Below are positions 26,274 through 35,649 of a stretch of 64,000 nucleotides of DNA, piece after piece. A program made the position numbers and the translations under genes. The number at the start of each line of letters is the position of its first letter. Positions within the stretch are counted from its first letter, which is position 1. Origin of the DNA: Bradyrhizobium sp. 170 (GTDB taxonomy: Bacteria > Pseudomonadota > Alphaproteobacteria > Rhizobiales > Xanthobacteraceae); NCBI RefSeq assembly GCF_023101085.1, contig NZ_CP064703.1, forward strand, positions 7,316,001-7,380,000. The letters are read 5' to 3'. The notes beneath the pieces were generated by a model. That model saw nothing but the letters and a program-made list of their open reading frames with translations, made no database searches and had not been told where the DNA came from.

Positions 26274-26349
26274 TTATTCCGGGGCGTGCTTGGTCACCGG
26301 CAGTCCGGGGCGCGAAGCGAACCTCAGATGCGCAATTGCGCATCGGGGA
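26274..26349. repeat. Decayed REP, ATTCCGGGGCG family with GCGCAATTGCGC core
   Basis: It contains a perfect 18-bp palindrome GATGCGCAATTGCGCATC at 26327-26344 and the TTATTCCGGGGCG end of the family seen intact at 3290-3390. The second outer arm is gone. It lies just after the TetR stop. Confidence 0.6.
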
Positions 26350-26362
26350 ATGATCGCAGGCG

Positions 26363-27052
26363 TCACGTCCTCCTGGCAATCCCCTCGATGAAAAGATCCA
26401 GGATCGCTTCGGCGGTCTGTTCGGCCTCGGAACCTGCGACGCCCCAGCGCGGAAAATGGCCGTCGATATTCATCCGGGCAAAGCCATAAACCAATGCCCG
26501 CCCGGCGATCTGGACCTGCTTGAGGTCCGCTGGTCGGAGCTGGCCTGCCGCAAAGGCCTCTGCGAGCGTCCGCTCGGTCAGCTCGATCAGCTCGGCATTG
26601 TCGCTGCTGACGGCGACCGCCTGGTCATGATCGAAAAATCGGCGGCTGGAAATGATTTCGAAATGGGTCGGGTTGCGCATCGCCCAGCGCAGGTAAGCGA
26701 GTCCGAGACAGCGAAACCGCGCCAAGGGATCGCCAGCCGGCGCTTCGGCCAAGGCCGCCTCGATCTCCGCGCGGAACCGCCGCTGCGCCTCCTCCGCCAC
26801 CGCCTGCATCAGGGCGTCGCGGCTCGGAAAATGCCGAAACGGCGCCCCGGGCGAGACGCCGGCCCGGCGGGCGGCCTCGCGGACACTGACCGCCTCCGCC
26901 CCGCCCTCGCCGACCAGTTGCAGCGCGGCGTCGATCAGGACGCGCCTGAGATCGCCGTGGTGATAGGGCTTTGGCGCGGGCGCTCGCGAAACGCGGCGGC
27001 GCGGTTTGGCCGCGGGGGCTTTGGCGGCGGAAGATTTGGCGGCAGGGCGCAT
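26363..27052 (-). CDS. TetR-family regulator
   Basis: 229 residues from the ATG preceded by AGGAGAGG; two upstream ATGs lack such a site and would run through the operator region. A lysine/alanine/proline-rich N-terminal tail (about 30 residues) leads to the TetR helix-turn-helix: VREAARRAGVSPGAPFRHFP. The remainder is an all-helical ligand and dimer domain like the WHG or TetR_C-type regulators (CLGLAYLRWAMRNPTHFEII). It is divergent from a membrane-protein gene, with two TGTAA-N7-TTACA palindromes between them, so it probably represses both. Ligand unknown. Confidence 0.88.
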   Translation of the reverse strand: MRPAAKSSAAKAPAAKPRRRVSRAPAPKPYHHGDLRRVLIDAALQLVGEGGAEAVSVREAARRAGVSPGAPFRHFPSRDALMQAVAEEAQRRFRAEIEAALAEAPAGDPLARFRCLGLAYLRWAMRNPTHFEIISSRRFFDHDQAVAVSSDNAELIELTERTLAEAFAAGQLRPADLKQVQIAGRALVYGFARMNIDGHFPRWGVAGSEAEQTAEAILDLFIEGIARRT

Positions 27053-27081
27053 GCCCTCTCCTACCATCACCGCCTTGTGAA

Positions 27082-27098
27082 TGTAAGCACCGATTACA
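27082..27098. promoter_or_regulatory. TetR operator candidate 1 (TGTAA-N7-TTACA)
   Basis: TGTAAGCACCGATTACA is an inverted repeat with 5-bp arms and 7-bp spacer, 30 bases before the TetR start codon. The same arms and spacer length are repeated at 27125-27141. Likely bound by the adjacent TetR protein; this is inference from position and symmetry. Confidence 0.6.
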
Positions 27099-27123
27099 CG
27101 GATTGACCTGACCCGCACAGCAC

Positions 27124-27142
27124 ATGTAACTGATGATTACAT
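27124..27142. promoter_or_regulatory. TetR operator candidate 2 (ATGTAA-N7-TTACAT)
   Basis: ATGTAACTGATGATTACAT, arms extended to 6 bp, same 7-bp spacer as the first site. The two centres are 43 bp apart, close to four helical turns, so two dimers would lie on the same DNA face. Confidence 0.6.
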
Positions 27143-27152
27143 TATGCATCCG

Positions 27153-27230
27153 CGTCATTGCGAGCGAAGCGAAGCAATCCATCTCACCACGTCAAGAAAG
27201 AATGATTGCTTCGCTTCGTTCGCAATGACG
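27153..27230. repeat. REP-type palindrome, CGTCATTGCGAGCGAAGC family
   Basis: Inverted arms CGTCATTGCGAGCGAAGCGA and TCGCTTCGTTCGCAATGACG inserted between the TetR operators and the membrane-protein start. It adds a spurious 36-codon extension to that gene's open frame. Confidence 0.8.
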
Positions 27231-27251
27231 GTACAAACAAGGGGGACGAAC

Positions 27252-27869
27252 ATGCCGACACGTCAAAACTGGTTCGACGGCTGGCGGCTGTTCGCCCTGC
27301 TCTCGCTGACGCTGCTTGCCTTAAGCATCTGGATCGCCGGCATGCGGGGTTTTGAGGTCGACGGCGTGCGGATGGTGATCCGCTTCACCGCGCGAACCTC
27401 GCTGGTGCTGTTCTGCCTCGCCTTCGCAGGTGCCGCGCTTGCGCGACTATGGCCGAACGCGGGGACCCGATGGCTGCGCCGCAACCGCCGCTATCTCGGC
27501 GTCAGCTTTGCGGCCTCGCACGCCATCCACGCAGTCGCCATCCTGGCCTTCGCCGTGATGGATCCCGCAGGGTACGCGGCGGCGACCTCGATCGCGTCCT
27601 ACATTTTCGGCGGCATCGGCTATGCCTTCATCATCGCAATGACGGCGACCTCGTTCGACCGCACCGCGGCCGCGATCGGCGCACGCGCCTGGCGCCGGCT
27701 GCATCTCGCCGGCGGCTACTACCTGCTGTTCCAGTTCATGGTGTCGTTCGGCAAGCGGATTCCCGACATGCCGCTTTACGCGCTGTTCCTGATTCCGCTG
27801 GTGGCGGTGTTCGCGCTACGCATGATCGCGATGGCGCCGCGGGCCAAGCGGACCGTCCAGGCCGGTTGA
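27252..27869 (+). CDS. Membrane protein resembling the ferric-reductase-like transmembrane domain
   Basis: 205 residues with about six hydrophobic helices and conserved-looking histidines in FAASHAIHAVAIL and RRLHLAGGYYLL, the positions where the ferric reductase/YedZ family binds haem. The likeness is by pattern only; the protein could be a cytochrome b-like electron carrier of the inner membrane. The start after AGGGGGACGAAC is preferred over the upstream ATG at 27144, whose 36 codons come from the REP. Divergent TetR gene and paired operators suggest inducible expression. Confidence 0.65.
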   Translation: MPTRQNWFDGWRLFALLSLTLLALSIWIAGMRGFEVDGVRMVIRFTARTSLVLFCLAFAGAALARLWPNAGTRWLRRNRRYLGVSFAASHAIHAVAILAFAVMDPAGYAAATSIASYIFGGIGYAFIIAMTATSFDRTAAAIGARAWRRLHLAGGYYLLFQFMVSFGKRIPDMPLYALFLIPLVAVFALRMIAMAPRAKRTVQAG

Positions 27870-27870
27870 T

Positions 27871-28128
27871 CTAGTTGTCCGCCAGCAAGAAGAACTTACG
27901 GCCGAGCTGATGGTGCACCGTGATGACAGCCCGATCGACATCGCTGATCAGGCTGTCGCCGAGCACGACGTTGGGGATTTCCCAGTTTCGCCCCTCGCGG
28001 ACGGGCAATGCCGACAGCGCCGGAACGGAAGCGGTTTCGCACCCGGGTTGAGCGCGAAGCGCCGCGTTGGCGAGCAGGGTCAACTCGGCGTGGGTCTTGC
28101 CAATGCGCGTCATCACGGCCGACTTCAT
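27871..28128 (-). CDS. Small conserved-looking hypothetical protein
   Basis: 85 residues from the ATG at 28128, which overlaps the stop of the SDR gene as ATGA; the frame's upstream extension is antisense to nothing useful and lies inside the SDR gene. No domain is recognised. The sequence is balanced, with a VVLGDSLISDVDRAVITVHH core and no signal peptide. The tight overlap suggests co-translation with the oxidoreductase. It ends two bases from the convergent membrane-protein stop. Confidence 0.6.
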   Translation of the reverse strand: MKSAVMTRIGKTHAELTLLANAALRAQPGCETASVPALSALPVREGRNWEIPNVVLGDSLISDVDRAVITVHHQLGRKFFLLADN

Positions 28129-28976
28129 CCCTGCGGCGTCAACCCGAGGCGCTTGGCGATGATCCTGTCCAGGGTGCGCTTGGGCAGCACCGCCGCCATC
28201 CATCGCTGCATCGGATCCGGCACGATCGTGTAGCGCACCTTGGGGTTCGGCAGCGTCAATGCCCCGAACACCTTTTCGGCAATTATCTCGGCCGGCAATC
28301 CGGTCGCGCCAAGATTCAGCATGAAGGCACGAATTTTCTTCAGCGCCGGGAAATACGGCGAGTTCTTGTAGGCGGAGATATCGACCTCCTCGGCCTTGCT
28401 CCAGATCGGCGTCTTTACCGCGCCCGGCGCAATGATGATGACGTCGATCCCGAACAGCATCAGTTCGCGGCGCAGGCTCTCCGACAGCCCCTCGAGCGCG
28501 TGCTTGGAGGCGGAATAGGCCGAGGTCATCGGATTGCCGTTCCTGCCGGCGACCGAGGAGATCATCACGATCCGTCCTTTTGGCCCCTTCAGGGTCGGAT
28601 CGGAGCCGAGCAGCGGTCCGAAAGCCTGGGTCGCAATGATGGGCCCGATGAAGTTGACCTCCATCTGGCGGCGGAATTCGTCGGCGGCGAGTTCGAGCAC
28701 CGGGCCTGAGACCGCGATGCCGGCATTGTTGACGAGACCGGCGAGCGTTTCGCCGTTGAGGGCGCTACGGACCTCGCGCCCGGCGGCCAGGACGGCGGCC
28801 TCATCGGTGACGTCGAAGATCAATGGCGTGAAGTTCGCCCCGAACTCGTTCCTGAGGGGGTCGGCGTCGGCCTGCTTGCGCACGCTGCCGAACACGCGGA
28901 AACCGCGGTCGAGCAGCAGTTTCGCACTGGCCCAGCCGATGCCGGTGGACGCGCCGGTGATGACAACAGATCTCAT
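28125..28976 (-). CDS. Short-chain dehydrogenase/reductase
   Basis: 283 residues of the classical SDR type. TGASTGIG near the N-terminus binds the dinucleotide, NNAG and the catalytic SSVAGRNG...YSASK serine/tyrosine/lysine set are present. The C-terminal extension (YFPALKKIRAFMLN) contributes substrate specificity, which cannot be assigned. The Arg in VRKQAD after strand 2 is compatible with NADP preference. It may be co-expressed with the 85-residue downstream gene. Confidence 0.92.
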   Translation of the reverse strand: MRSVVITGASTGIGWASAKLLLDRGFRVFGSVRKQADADPLRNEFGANFTPLIFDVTDEAAVLAAGREVRSALNGETLAGLVNNAGIAVSGPVLELAADEFRRQMEVNFIGPIIATQAFGPLLGSDPTLKGPKGRIVMISSVAGRNGNPMTSAYSASKHALEGLSESLRRELMLFGIDVIIIAPGAVKTPIWSKAEEVDISAYKNSPYFPALKKIRAFMLNLGATGLPAEIIAEKVFGALTLPNPKVRYTIVPDPMQRWMAAVLPKRTLDRIIAKRLGLTPQG

Positions 28977-29429
28977 GACCTAAGCCCTTGTGAGAGGTTT
29001 AATGAAGTTCGTCGTGAAGGAATGCTTAAGCACCGGCTTCATGAGCTTGCTCCGCGGGTGCGGCCAGCCTTGACGGCGTCTTGTTCGGCTAGATGCTATT
29101 CGATTTTTCCCGGGAACGGTTTGGAGAGGATAGCAGCCGGACCGGAATACCGGAAGCGGTGGGGCATGCGTGATGCGGTCCGACATCGGCGATTTATCGC
29201 GTGAAATCGCCGCATACGTCCCGATCGCGTTGGTAAAGCAATTCGAAACGCAGCATTTCCAATACGCAGCCCGCTTCGACACCGGAAGGCTCGCGAGGAC
29301 CGCGGGCAATGGATTGCCCATTCCAGGTGCAGTCGTCTGTATTTCCACCGGATCGCGCCTTTAACGCGGCGTAAGGCTCGGCTCGTCATTGTGTAGGCCA
29401 ACCCTTCAACAACCAACAGGCTGCCCACA
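28977..29429. other. Intergenic region, no supported gene
   Basis: About 450 bases between the SDR start and the DUF2336 start on opposite strands, so it should hold two divergent promoters. Open frames here (a 64-codon one at 29173 and a long minus-strand one from 29644) lack family features. I see no clear repeat or operator. Confidence 0.4.
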
Positions 29430-30515
29430 ATGGTGCAACAGCCGGCGCATTCGATCATCGCCGAACTCGAAGATGCCGTCAGAGGCGGTTCATCTGCCAA
29501 GCGGGTGGAAACCCTGCGGCAGGTCACCGATCTCTTCCTCCATGACGGAGACCGTCTCAGCGACGACCAGGTCAAGGTCTTCGACGACGTGCTCTGCCTC
29601 CTGATCGCGCGCGTCGAAACGCGGGCCAAGGCCGAGCTCTCCAAGCGGCTGGCGCCGCTCGACTACGCGCCGTTCGAGGTGATCCAGCATCTGGCCTGGG
29701 ACGACGAGATCGAGGTTGCCGGCAGCGTGCTTGCCAATTCCAGCCGGCTCGGGACCGACGTGCTGGTCGAGATCGCCAGCAGCAAGGGGCAGGATCACCT
29801 GCTCGCCATTTCCGGCCGGCCCAACCTGCCCGCGGCGGTGACCGACGTCATCGTCGATCGCGGCGAAAACCAGGTGATCCGCAAACTGGCCAACAATGCC
29901 GGCGCGCAGTTTTCCGAGGGAGGCTATTCCAACATCGTCGCCCGCGCCTCCGCCGACGACGAACTGGTCGAGATTCTCGGCCTTCGCGGCGATTTGCCGG
30001 AAAATTGCATGCGCGATCTGCTGCGACGCGCCAAGGACGCGGTCCGCGCCCGCCTGCTGGCCATCGCGCCGCCCGCGCTTCAGGAAGAGATCAAGAAGGT
30101 CTTGAACACGATCACCCGCGAGGCGCCGCCCCCGGGGCGGAGCTTCGGCGTCGCCGAGGAGTACGTGAAGCTCATGAAGGGGCTGAACGAGCTGGACGAC
30201 GCGGCGGTCTATAAATTCGCCGAATCGAAAAAATTCGACGAGGTCACGGTTGCGATCGCGGTTCTCAATGAGATGCCAATCGAAATGGTGGCCCGGCTGA
30301 TGGAAGGCCCCCGCGCCGACCTCCTCCTCATTCCCTGCCGGTCGGCCCGCCTGAACTGGCCGACGGTCGAGTCGATCCTGCGCAACCGGCCGGTAATGCC
30401 TTCGGTCAACGAGCAGACACTGGAGATCGCAGAGCGCGATTACCGGAAACTGTCGCTGGAGACGGCCCAGCGCACCGTGCGCTTCTGGCAATTGCACAAC
30501 AGGATCGAGAAGTAG
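29430..30515 (+). CDS. DUF2336 family protein
   Basis: 361 residues, all-helical in appearance, with the DUF2336 pattern: an N-terminal helical stretch (SSAKRVETLRQVTDLFLHDG), repeated SRLGTDVLVEIASSKGQDHL-like blocks resembling HEAT repeats, and a C-terminal helical domain. DUF2336 proteins are abundant in alphaproteobacteria and of undefined role, sometimes linked with signalling or motility. No signal peptide or membrane helix is evident, so it is probably cytoplasmic. It is monocistronic here. Confidence 0.85.
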   Translation: MVQQPAHSIIAELEDAVRGGSSAKRVETLRQVTDLFLHDGDRLSDDQVKVFDDVLCLLIARVETRAKAELSKRLAPLDYAPFEVIQHLAWDDEIEVAGSVLANSSRLGTDVLVEIASSKGQDHLLAISGRPNLPAAVTDVIVDRGENQVIRKLANNAGAQFSEGGYSNIVARASADDELVEILGLRGDLPENCMRDLLRRAKDAVRARLLAIAPPALQEEIKKVLNTITREAPPPGRSFGVAEEYVKLMKGLNELDDAAVYKFAESKKFDEVTVAIAVLNEMPIEMVARLMEGPRADLLLIPCRSARLNWPTVESILRNRPVMPSVNEQTLEIAERDYRKLSLETAQRTVRFWQLHNRIEK

Positions 30516-30948
30516 GCGGCGCGGTCCGCTTGAGCCGAGCACGTGCCGGTCGGCCGCCGTCTTTGACGGGCGCCGACCTCGCCTCACTACATGGGGAACT
30601 GATACCCGGTCGCGCTGCTCGACCGGCGACCTCGTTTCACGCGCGAGAATGCAGATTAAGCAAGCGAGCTTTGACTCGGTAGATGCTCGATTTTCCGTCG
30701 CTAATGTAGTTGTTGAATTGCCTCGCACCAAGAATGTGCATGAGGCGTCAGTTCTTCGTTTTGGCTCGGGCGGCGCACTCGGCGCGGCGCGTTCAAGAAT
30801 ATGCTTGAGCCATCAATTCTTCGAAGAAACGGCGAGACCGCATTCGCGATCTCGCCCGAACGTAGCGTCGAAGGCTTAATTATTGGTATGTCGGTAACGC
30901 CGAACCTGCGCTTGGACGCTCTCGTGTCCCGGACGCGGTGCAGGAATT
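30516..30948. other. Intergenic region, no supported gene
   Basis: Noncoding between the DUF2336 stop and the REP pair next to ilvC. A GC-rich segment right after the stop (CGGCCGCCGTC, GACGGGCGCCG) could form a terminator-like stem without a clear T run. Small frames such as 30649-30879 have no support. Confidence 0.4.
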
Positions 30949-31072
30949 GGGTGGGCAAAGGCGCCTCTTTGCGCCGTGCCCACCATCTATCCATCTGGTC
31001 ACCTGCATGGTGGGCACGCTGAGCCTGTCATCGGGCGCGCATTCGCGCGACCCGGTGGCTTTGCCCACCCTA
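30949..31072. repeat. Paired REP element downstream of ilvC
   Basis: GGTGGGCAAAGGCGC and its partners TGCCCACC, GGTGGGCACG and TTTGCCCACCCTAC form two hairpins with an insertion (GCCTGTCATCGGGCGCGCAT) in the second. It ends 18 bases from the ilvC stop and may serve as its transcript end. Same family as the RAYT-flanking REPs. Confidence 0.78.
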
Positions 31073-31089
31073 CCCGATCCGACCAAGCC

Positions 31090-32232
<1,143 letters not shown>

Positions 32233-32254
32233 TTATGCATGGCCCGGTGCGGCA

Positions 32255-32860
32255 TCATGCGTCCATGAAGACCGGATACAGCGAGGCCAGCAGCAGCACC
32301 GCCATGATGATGTTGAAGGCCCGCACCGCCCGCCGGGAGGTCAGGACCGGCCGCAGCGCCGTGCCGAACAGGGCCCAGGCGGTGCAGGACAGGATGCCCA
32401 GGAGCAGGCTTAGGCCGACCTGGATCACGATGTTCCAGGGGTAGGCGGCGATCGCCGCATAGGCGGTGATGGTGCCGATCACCATGACCCAGCCCTTGGC
32501 GTTGACCCACTGGAACATGGCCGCGCCCCAGAACGTCATCGGGCGGCCGCGGGCGTTGTCCTGCTCCGCCGAGGGCGGCTCGGAGATCGCGATCGCCCAC
32601 GCCAGATAGACCAGATAGGCCACCCCGGCATATTTCAGGATGGTCTGCAAAATCGGATAGGCGATGAAGATGGTCCCGAGCCCGAGGCCAACCGCGCCGA
32701 CCATGAAAGCGAAGCCGACCGTGATGCCCATGATGTGGGGGATGGTGGGGCGGAAGCCGTAGGTCAGCCCCGACGACAGCAGCATGATGTTGTTCGGCCC
32801 CGGCGTGAAGAACATCACGACGGCGAACATGACGAAGGCGATCAGGAGCGAATGCGACAT
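32255..32860 (-). CDS. LysE/RhtB-family amino-acid exporter, downstream copy
   Basis: 201 residues, about six membrane helices. The family signature FTPGPNNIMLLSSGLTYG is at residues 18-35. LysE/RhtB proteins export amino acids such as threonine, homoserine, leucine or lysine from the cytoplasm. It is a close tandem paralogue of the next gene upstream, including an identical last block (LLLASLYPVFMDA). It retains the TITAYAAIAAYPWN segment that the other copy lacks. Position between ilvN and ilvC suggests a branched-chain or threonine-related substrate, by inference only. Confidence 0.88.
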   Translation of the reverse strand: MSHSLLIAFVMFAVVMFFTPGPNNIMLLSSGLTYGFRPTIPHIMGITVGFAFMVGAVGLGLGTIFIAYPILQTILKYAGVAYLVYLAWAIAISEPPSAEQDNARGRPMTFWGAAMFQWVNAKGWVMVIGTITAYAAIAAYPWNIVIQVGLSLLLGILSCTAWALFGTALRPVLTSRRAVRAFNIIMAVLLLASLYPVFMDA

Positions 32861-32866
32861 GGGGCC

Positions 32867-32891
32867 TCACGCGATCTTTGGCAGAACTTGT
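32867..32891 (-). pseudogene. Duplicated 3' tail of the EamA gene
   Basis: Between the two lysE copies lies a 25-base segment matching the end of the upstream EamA gene at 33500-33524 at 22 of 25 positions, still readable as QVLPKIA followed by a stop. It marks the left edge of the tandem duplication that produced the second exporter. Confidence 0.75.
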
Positions 32892-32916
32892 TTTTCATGC
32901 ACGACCCGGTGCGGCA

Positions 32917-33492
32917 TCACGCGTCCATGAAGACCGGATAGAGCGAGGCCAACAGCAGCAGGGCCATCAGGATATTGAAGGCCCTGACGGCCTTGGGCGA
33001 GGTCAGTATCCGCCGCAGCGAACTGCCGAAAGCCGCCCACACGAGCGAGGATAATCCTCCCATAACAAACATCAGGGCGGCCTGCGTTGCGATGTTCCAG
33101 GGAATGATGCCAATCGCCATCACCCAGCCCTTGACGTTGACCCATTGGAATAGCGCCGCAGTCCAGAACGTCATGGGGCCGCGCTGGTTGTCCTGCCCTG
33201 GCGCGACGGACGCGGACATCGCGATACCAGAGGCCAGGTAGATCAGATAGGCGATGCCAGCATATTTCAGAATAGTCTGCAAAACCGGATAGGCGAGGAA
33301 GATCGTCCCCAGGCCGAGGCCCATGGCCGCCACCATAAATGAAACTCCGATCGCGATGCCCGCGATGTGCGGAAGGGTGCGCCGCAAGCCGTAGGTGAGC
33401 CCCGACGACAGCACCATGACGTTGTTGGGCCCTGGCGTGAACGCCATGACTGCGGCAAAAACAATCAGGGCAATAAAAAGCGGCTGCGACAT
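32917..33492 (-). CDS. LysE/RhtB-family amino-acid exporter, upstream copy
   Basis: 191 residues with FTPGPNNVMVLSSGLTYG and the same helix pattern as the downstream copy. Compared with it, about nine residues are missing in the middle (VMAIGIIPWN against VMVIGTITAYAAIAAYPWN), a loop/helix edge that may alter function. The gene starts eight bases after the EamA stop, so it is likely co-transcribed with it. DNA similarity between the copies extends past both stop codons, indicating a fairly recent duplication. Confidence 0.87.
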   Translation of the reverse strand: MSQPLFIALIVFAAVMAFTPGPNNVMVLSSGLTYGLRRTLPHIAGIAIGVSFMVAAMGLGLGTIFLAYPVLQTILKYAGIAYLIYLASGIAMSASVAPGQDNQRGPMTFWTAALFQWVNVKGWVMAIGIIPWNIATQAALMFVMGGLSSLVWAAFGSSLRRILTSPKAVRAFNILMALLLLASLYPVFMDA

Positions 33493-33499
33493 CAGGTGC

Positions 33500-34375
33500 T
33501 CACGCGATTTTCGGCAGGACTTGTGGACGCCTCGACAGCAACATCACGGCGATGCCGCCGACGACCGTGATCATGCCGGCCAGCCGCAGCGGCCCGAACG
33601 TTTCGCCGAACACCACGCTGGAGGCAGCGGAACCGACGAACGGCACCAGCAGCGCGAACGGCACCACCTGCGCCGCCGGGTGGTCCCGCAGCAGCCTCCC
33701 CCACAGCCAGTAGGCGATGCTGGTGGAGACCCCGCCGAGACCGATCATGCACATCAGGCCGGTCAGGGACATATGGGTCAGCGCATGCCAGGTCGGCTGC
33801 GAGCCGTTGCTGACCAGCGTCAGCGCCAACAACGGGACCGCCGCGACCAGGCACAGCCACGCGAACAGGTCGAACATCGGCACATCAGGCGCGCGCCGGA
33901 GCAGAAGATTGCCGGCCGCGAAGCTGAGCGGCGAGATCATCAATATGGCGAAGGCACTGACGCTGAAATCGTAACCGACGGTGCCGCAGATCATCAGCAG
34001 GCCGACCGTGGCAACGCCGATACCCGCCGTCTGCCACGCGCCCGGCCGCTCGCGGAACAGCAGCGCGGCAAAGCCGATAGTGAACAGCGCCTGGCTCTGC
34101 ACGATCACGCTGGAAAGGCCGACGGGAACGCCATGGGCGATGGCGAAGGCCTGGGCGAGAAACTGCCCGAAGAACAGCGTGAAGCTGATCGAGGCGAGCA
34201 CCGACCATGAAACCTTCGGCCGCGCCACGAACAGGCAAGGCAAGGCGGCGATGGAAAAGCGCAGCGTCGTCATCAGTTCCGGCGAAAACTCGTCGAGCGC
34301 GATCCGGCTTGCCACGAAGGCAAGGCCCCAGATCACCGCCACCAGCACGGCGATGCAGACATCGGCCGGTTTCAT
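33500..34375 (-). CDS. EamA/DMT-family permease
   Basis: 291 residues, about ten membrane helices in two EamA repeats (first repeat VIWGLAFVASRIALDEFSPE, second from about residue 150). Drug/metabolite transporters of this type often export amino acids or metabolites (RhtA, YddG). The initiating ATG is 6 bases after the methyltransferase stop and its stop is eight bases before the lysE-like gene. In an ilv cluster an amino-acid exporter role fits but is unproven. Confidence 0.87.
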   Translation of the reverse strand: MKPADVCIAVLVAVIWGLAFVASRIALDEFSPELMTTLRFSIAALPCLFVARPKVSWSVLASISFTLFFGQFLAQAFAIAHGVPVGLSSVIVQSQALFTIGFAALLFRERPGAWQTAGIGVATVGLLMICGTVGYDFSVSAFAILMISPLSFAAGNLLLRRAPDVPMFDLFAWLCLVAAVPLLALTLVSNGSQPTWHALTHMSLTGLMCMIGLGGVSTSIAYWLWGRLLRDHPAAQVVPFALLVPFVGSAASSVVFGETFGPLRLAGMITVVGGIAVMLLSRRPQVLPKIA

Positions 34376-34381
34376 TTTTTT

Positions 34382-35077
34382 CTAGCTCTGTTGGTCCGGC
34401 TTTGGTTTGCGCAGGAGGTAGGTGCCGTGCAGGGGCGCGTGATAGTCGACCGATTCCAGCGTGAAGCCGACATCGGTCAGCATGCGCTCGATCACCCAGC
34501 CGAAGGTCGAGTATTCGTCGCGCATGTGGGTGACCACGCCCTCGCGCTGGAAATCGTGGTTCTTGATGGTGAAATCGGCCCACTGCTCGACATCGCGCTC
34601 CGTGCCGTCGGGCGTGCTGACGAACACGATGTCGCGGAGGTAGAAATTGGCGCCGGGCTTCAGCGCCGCATAGATTCTTGCCAGCGCCACCGCCTTCCAG
34701 AAATCCGGCAGATGATGCAGCGTGAATTCGCTGACGATCAGGTCATAGGAATTCGGCTGGTAGGCGAAGCTCAGCATGCCGGCCGGCTGGGTGCGGATCG
34801 CCACCTTGCGGTCGCGGGCCTGGATGTTGGCGAGCGCCAGCATCGCCGGCGAAATGTCAATCGCGTCGACTTCGGCGCCCAGCAGCGCGGCCTCGCAGGC
34901 CAGCACGCCGTTGCCGCAGCCGATATCGGCCAGCCGCCAGCCCTTCTGCACGCCGAGCATGGTCAGCGCCGCGCGGGCGCGGAGGTCGCTGTCGTCATGC
35001 CGGTCGTAGATCGAGGCGACCGCGGAATCGAGCCCGAGCTGCCGCCTTTGATTGTAATACCAGTCCCGCGCCAGCAT
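34382..35077 (-). CDS. SAM-dependent class I methyltransferase
   Basis: 231 residues. The SAM-binding motif I is LADIGCGNGVLACEAA at about residues 49-64, followed by the acidic loop EVDAIDISPAML and motif IV-like YDLIVSEFTLHHLPDF. The substrate is unknown; the protein most resembles small-molecule methyltransferases of the UbiE/Methyltransf_25 type. Its start lies three bases after the ilvN stop, so it is transcribed with the ilv genes, a pairing I cannot explain biochemically. Confidence 0.82.
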   Translation of the reverse strand: MLARDWYYNQRRQLGLDSAVASIYDRHDDSDLRARAALTMLGVQKGWRLADIGCGNGVLACEAALLGAEVDAIDISPAMLALANIQARDRKVAIRTQPAGMLSFAYQPNSYDLIVSEFTLHHLPDFWKAVALARIYAALKPGANFYLRDIVFVSTPDGTERDVEQWADFTIKNHDFQREGVVTHMRDEYSTFGWVIERMLTDVGFTLESVDYHAPLHGTYLLRKPKPDQQS

Positions 35078-35080
35078 GTT

Positions 35081-35623
35081 TCACATCCCCTCAGGCCCGC
35101 GCCCGATCGCGGCAACGCCGGTGCGCGACACTTCGACAAGGCCGAGCGGGCGCATCAGGTCGATAAATTGATTGATCTTGGAAGTATTGCCTGTGATCTC
35201 GAACACAAAGCTCTCGGTCGTGGCGTCGATCACGCGGGCGCGGAACGCATCCGCCAGCCGCAGCGCCTCGACGCGGTGGTCGCCGCCGCCGCGCACTTTC
35301 ACCATAGCGAGTTCCCGCTCGATCGAGCGGCCGGTGATCGTCATGTCGACGACGCGATAGACCGGCACCATGCGATCGAGCTGATGCTTGATCTGCTCGA
35401 TCACCATCGGCGTACCCGTGGTGACGATGGTGATGCGCGAGAGATGTTTCTGGCTTTCGGTCTCGGAGACCGTAAGGCTCTCGATGTTATAGCCGCGGCC
35501 GGAAAACAGCCCGATCACGCGCGCGAGCACACCCGGCTCGTTCTGCACCAGGACCGAGAGCGTGTGCGTCTCGTTGGGATCGTGGCGCTCTTCCAGGAAG
35601 TAGGCGGATGCGGGCTGGTTCAT
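35081..35623 (-). CDS. ilvN: Acetolactate synthase small (regulatory) subunit
   Basis: 180 residues from the ATG after AAGGGGACGACA; a GTG at 35653 would add ten residues and overlap the previous stop. The N-terminal ACT domain reads HTLSVLVQNEPGVLARVIGL with the valine-binding GLFSGRGYNIESLTV segment, and the C-terminal ALS_ss_C domain follows. It binds valine and gives feedback inhibition of the IlvB catalytic subunit. It is also called ilvH in this group. Confidence 0.96.
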   Translation of the reverse strand: MNQPASAYFLEERHDPNETHTLSVLVQNEPGVLARVIGLFSGRGYNIESLTVSETESQKHLSRITIVTTGTPMVIEQIKHQLDRMVPVYRVVDMTITGRSIERELAMVKVRGGGDHRVEALRLADAFRARVIDATTESFVFEITGNTSKINQFIDLMRPLGLVEVSRTGVAAIGRGPEGM

Positions 35624-35649
35624 TGTCGTCCCCTTGGATTCTTTCTCTG

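Noticed and set aside
27144..27251. An N-terminal extension of the membrane protein
   Set aside because: The 36 codons derive from the CGTCATTGCGAGC repeat; the later ATG has a good ribosome-binding site.
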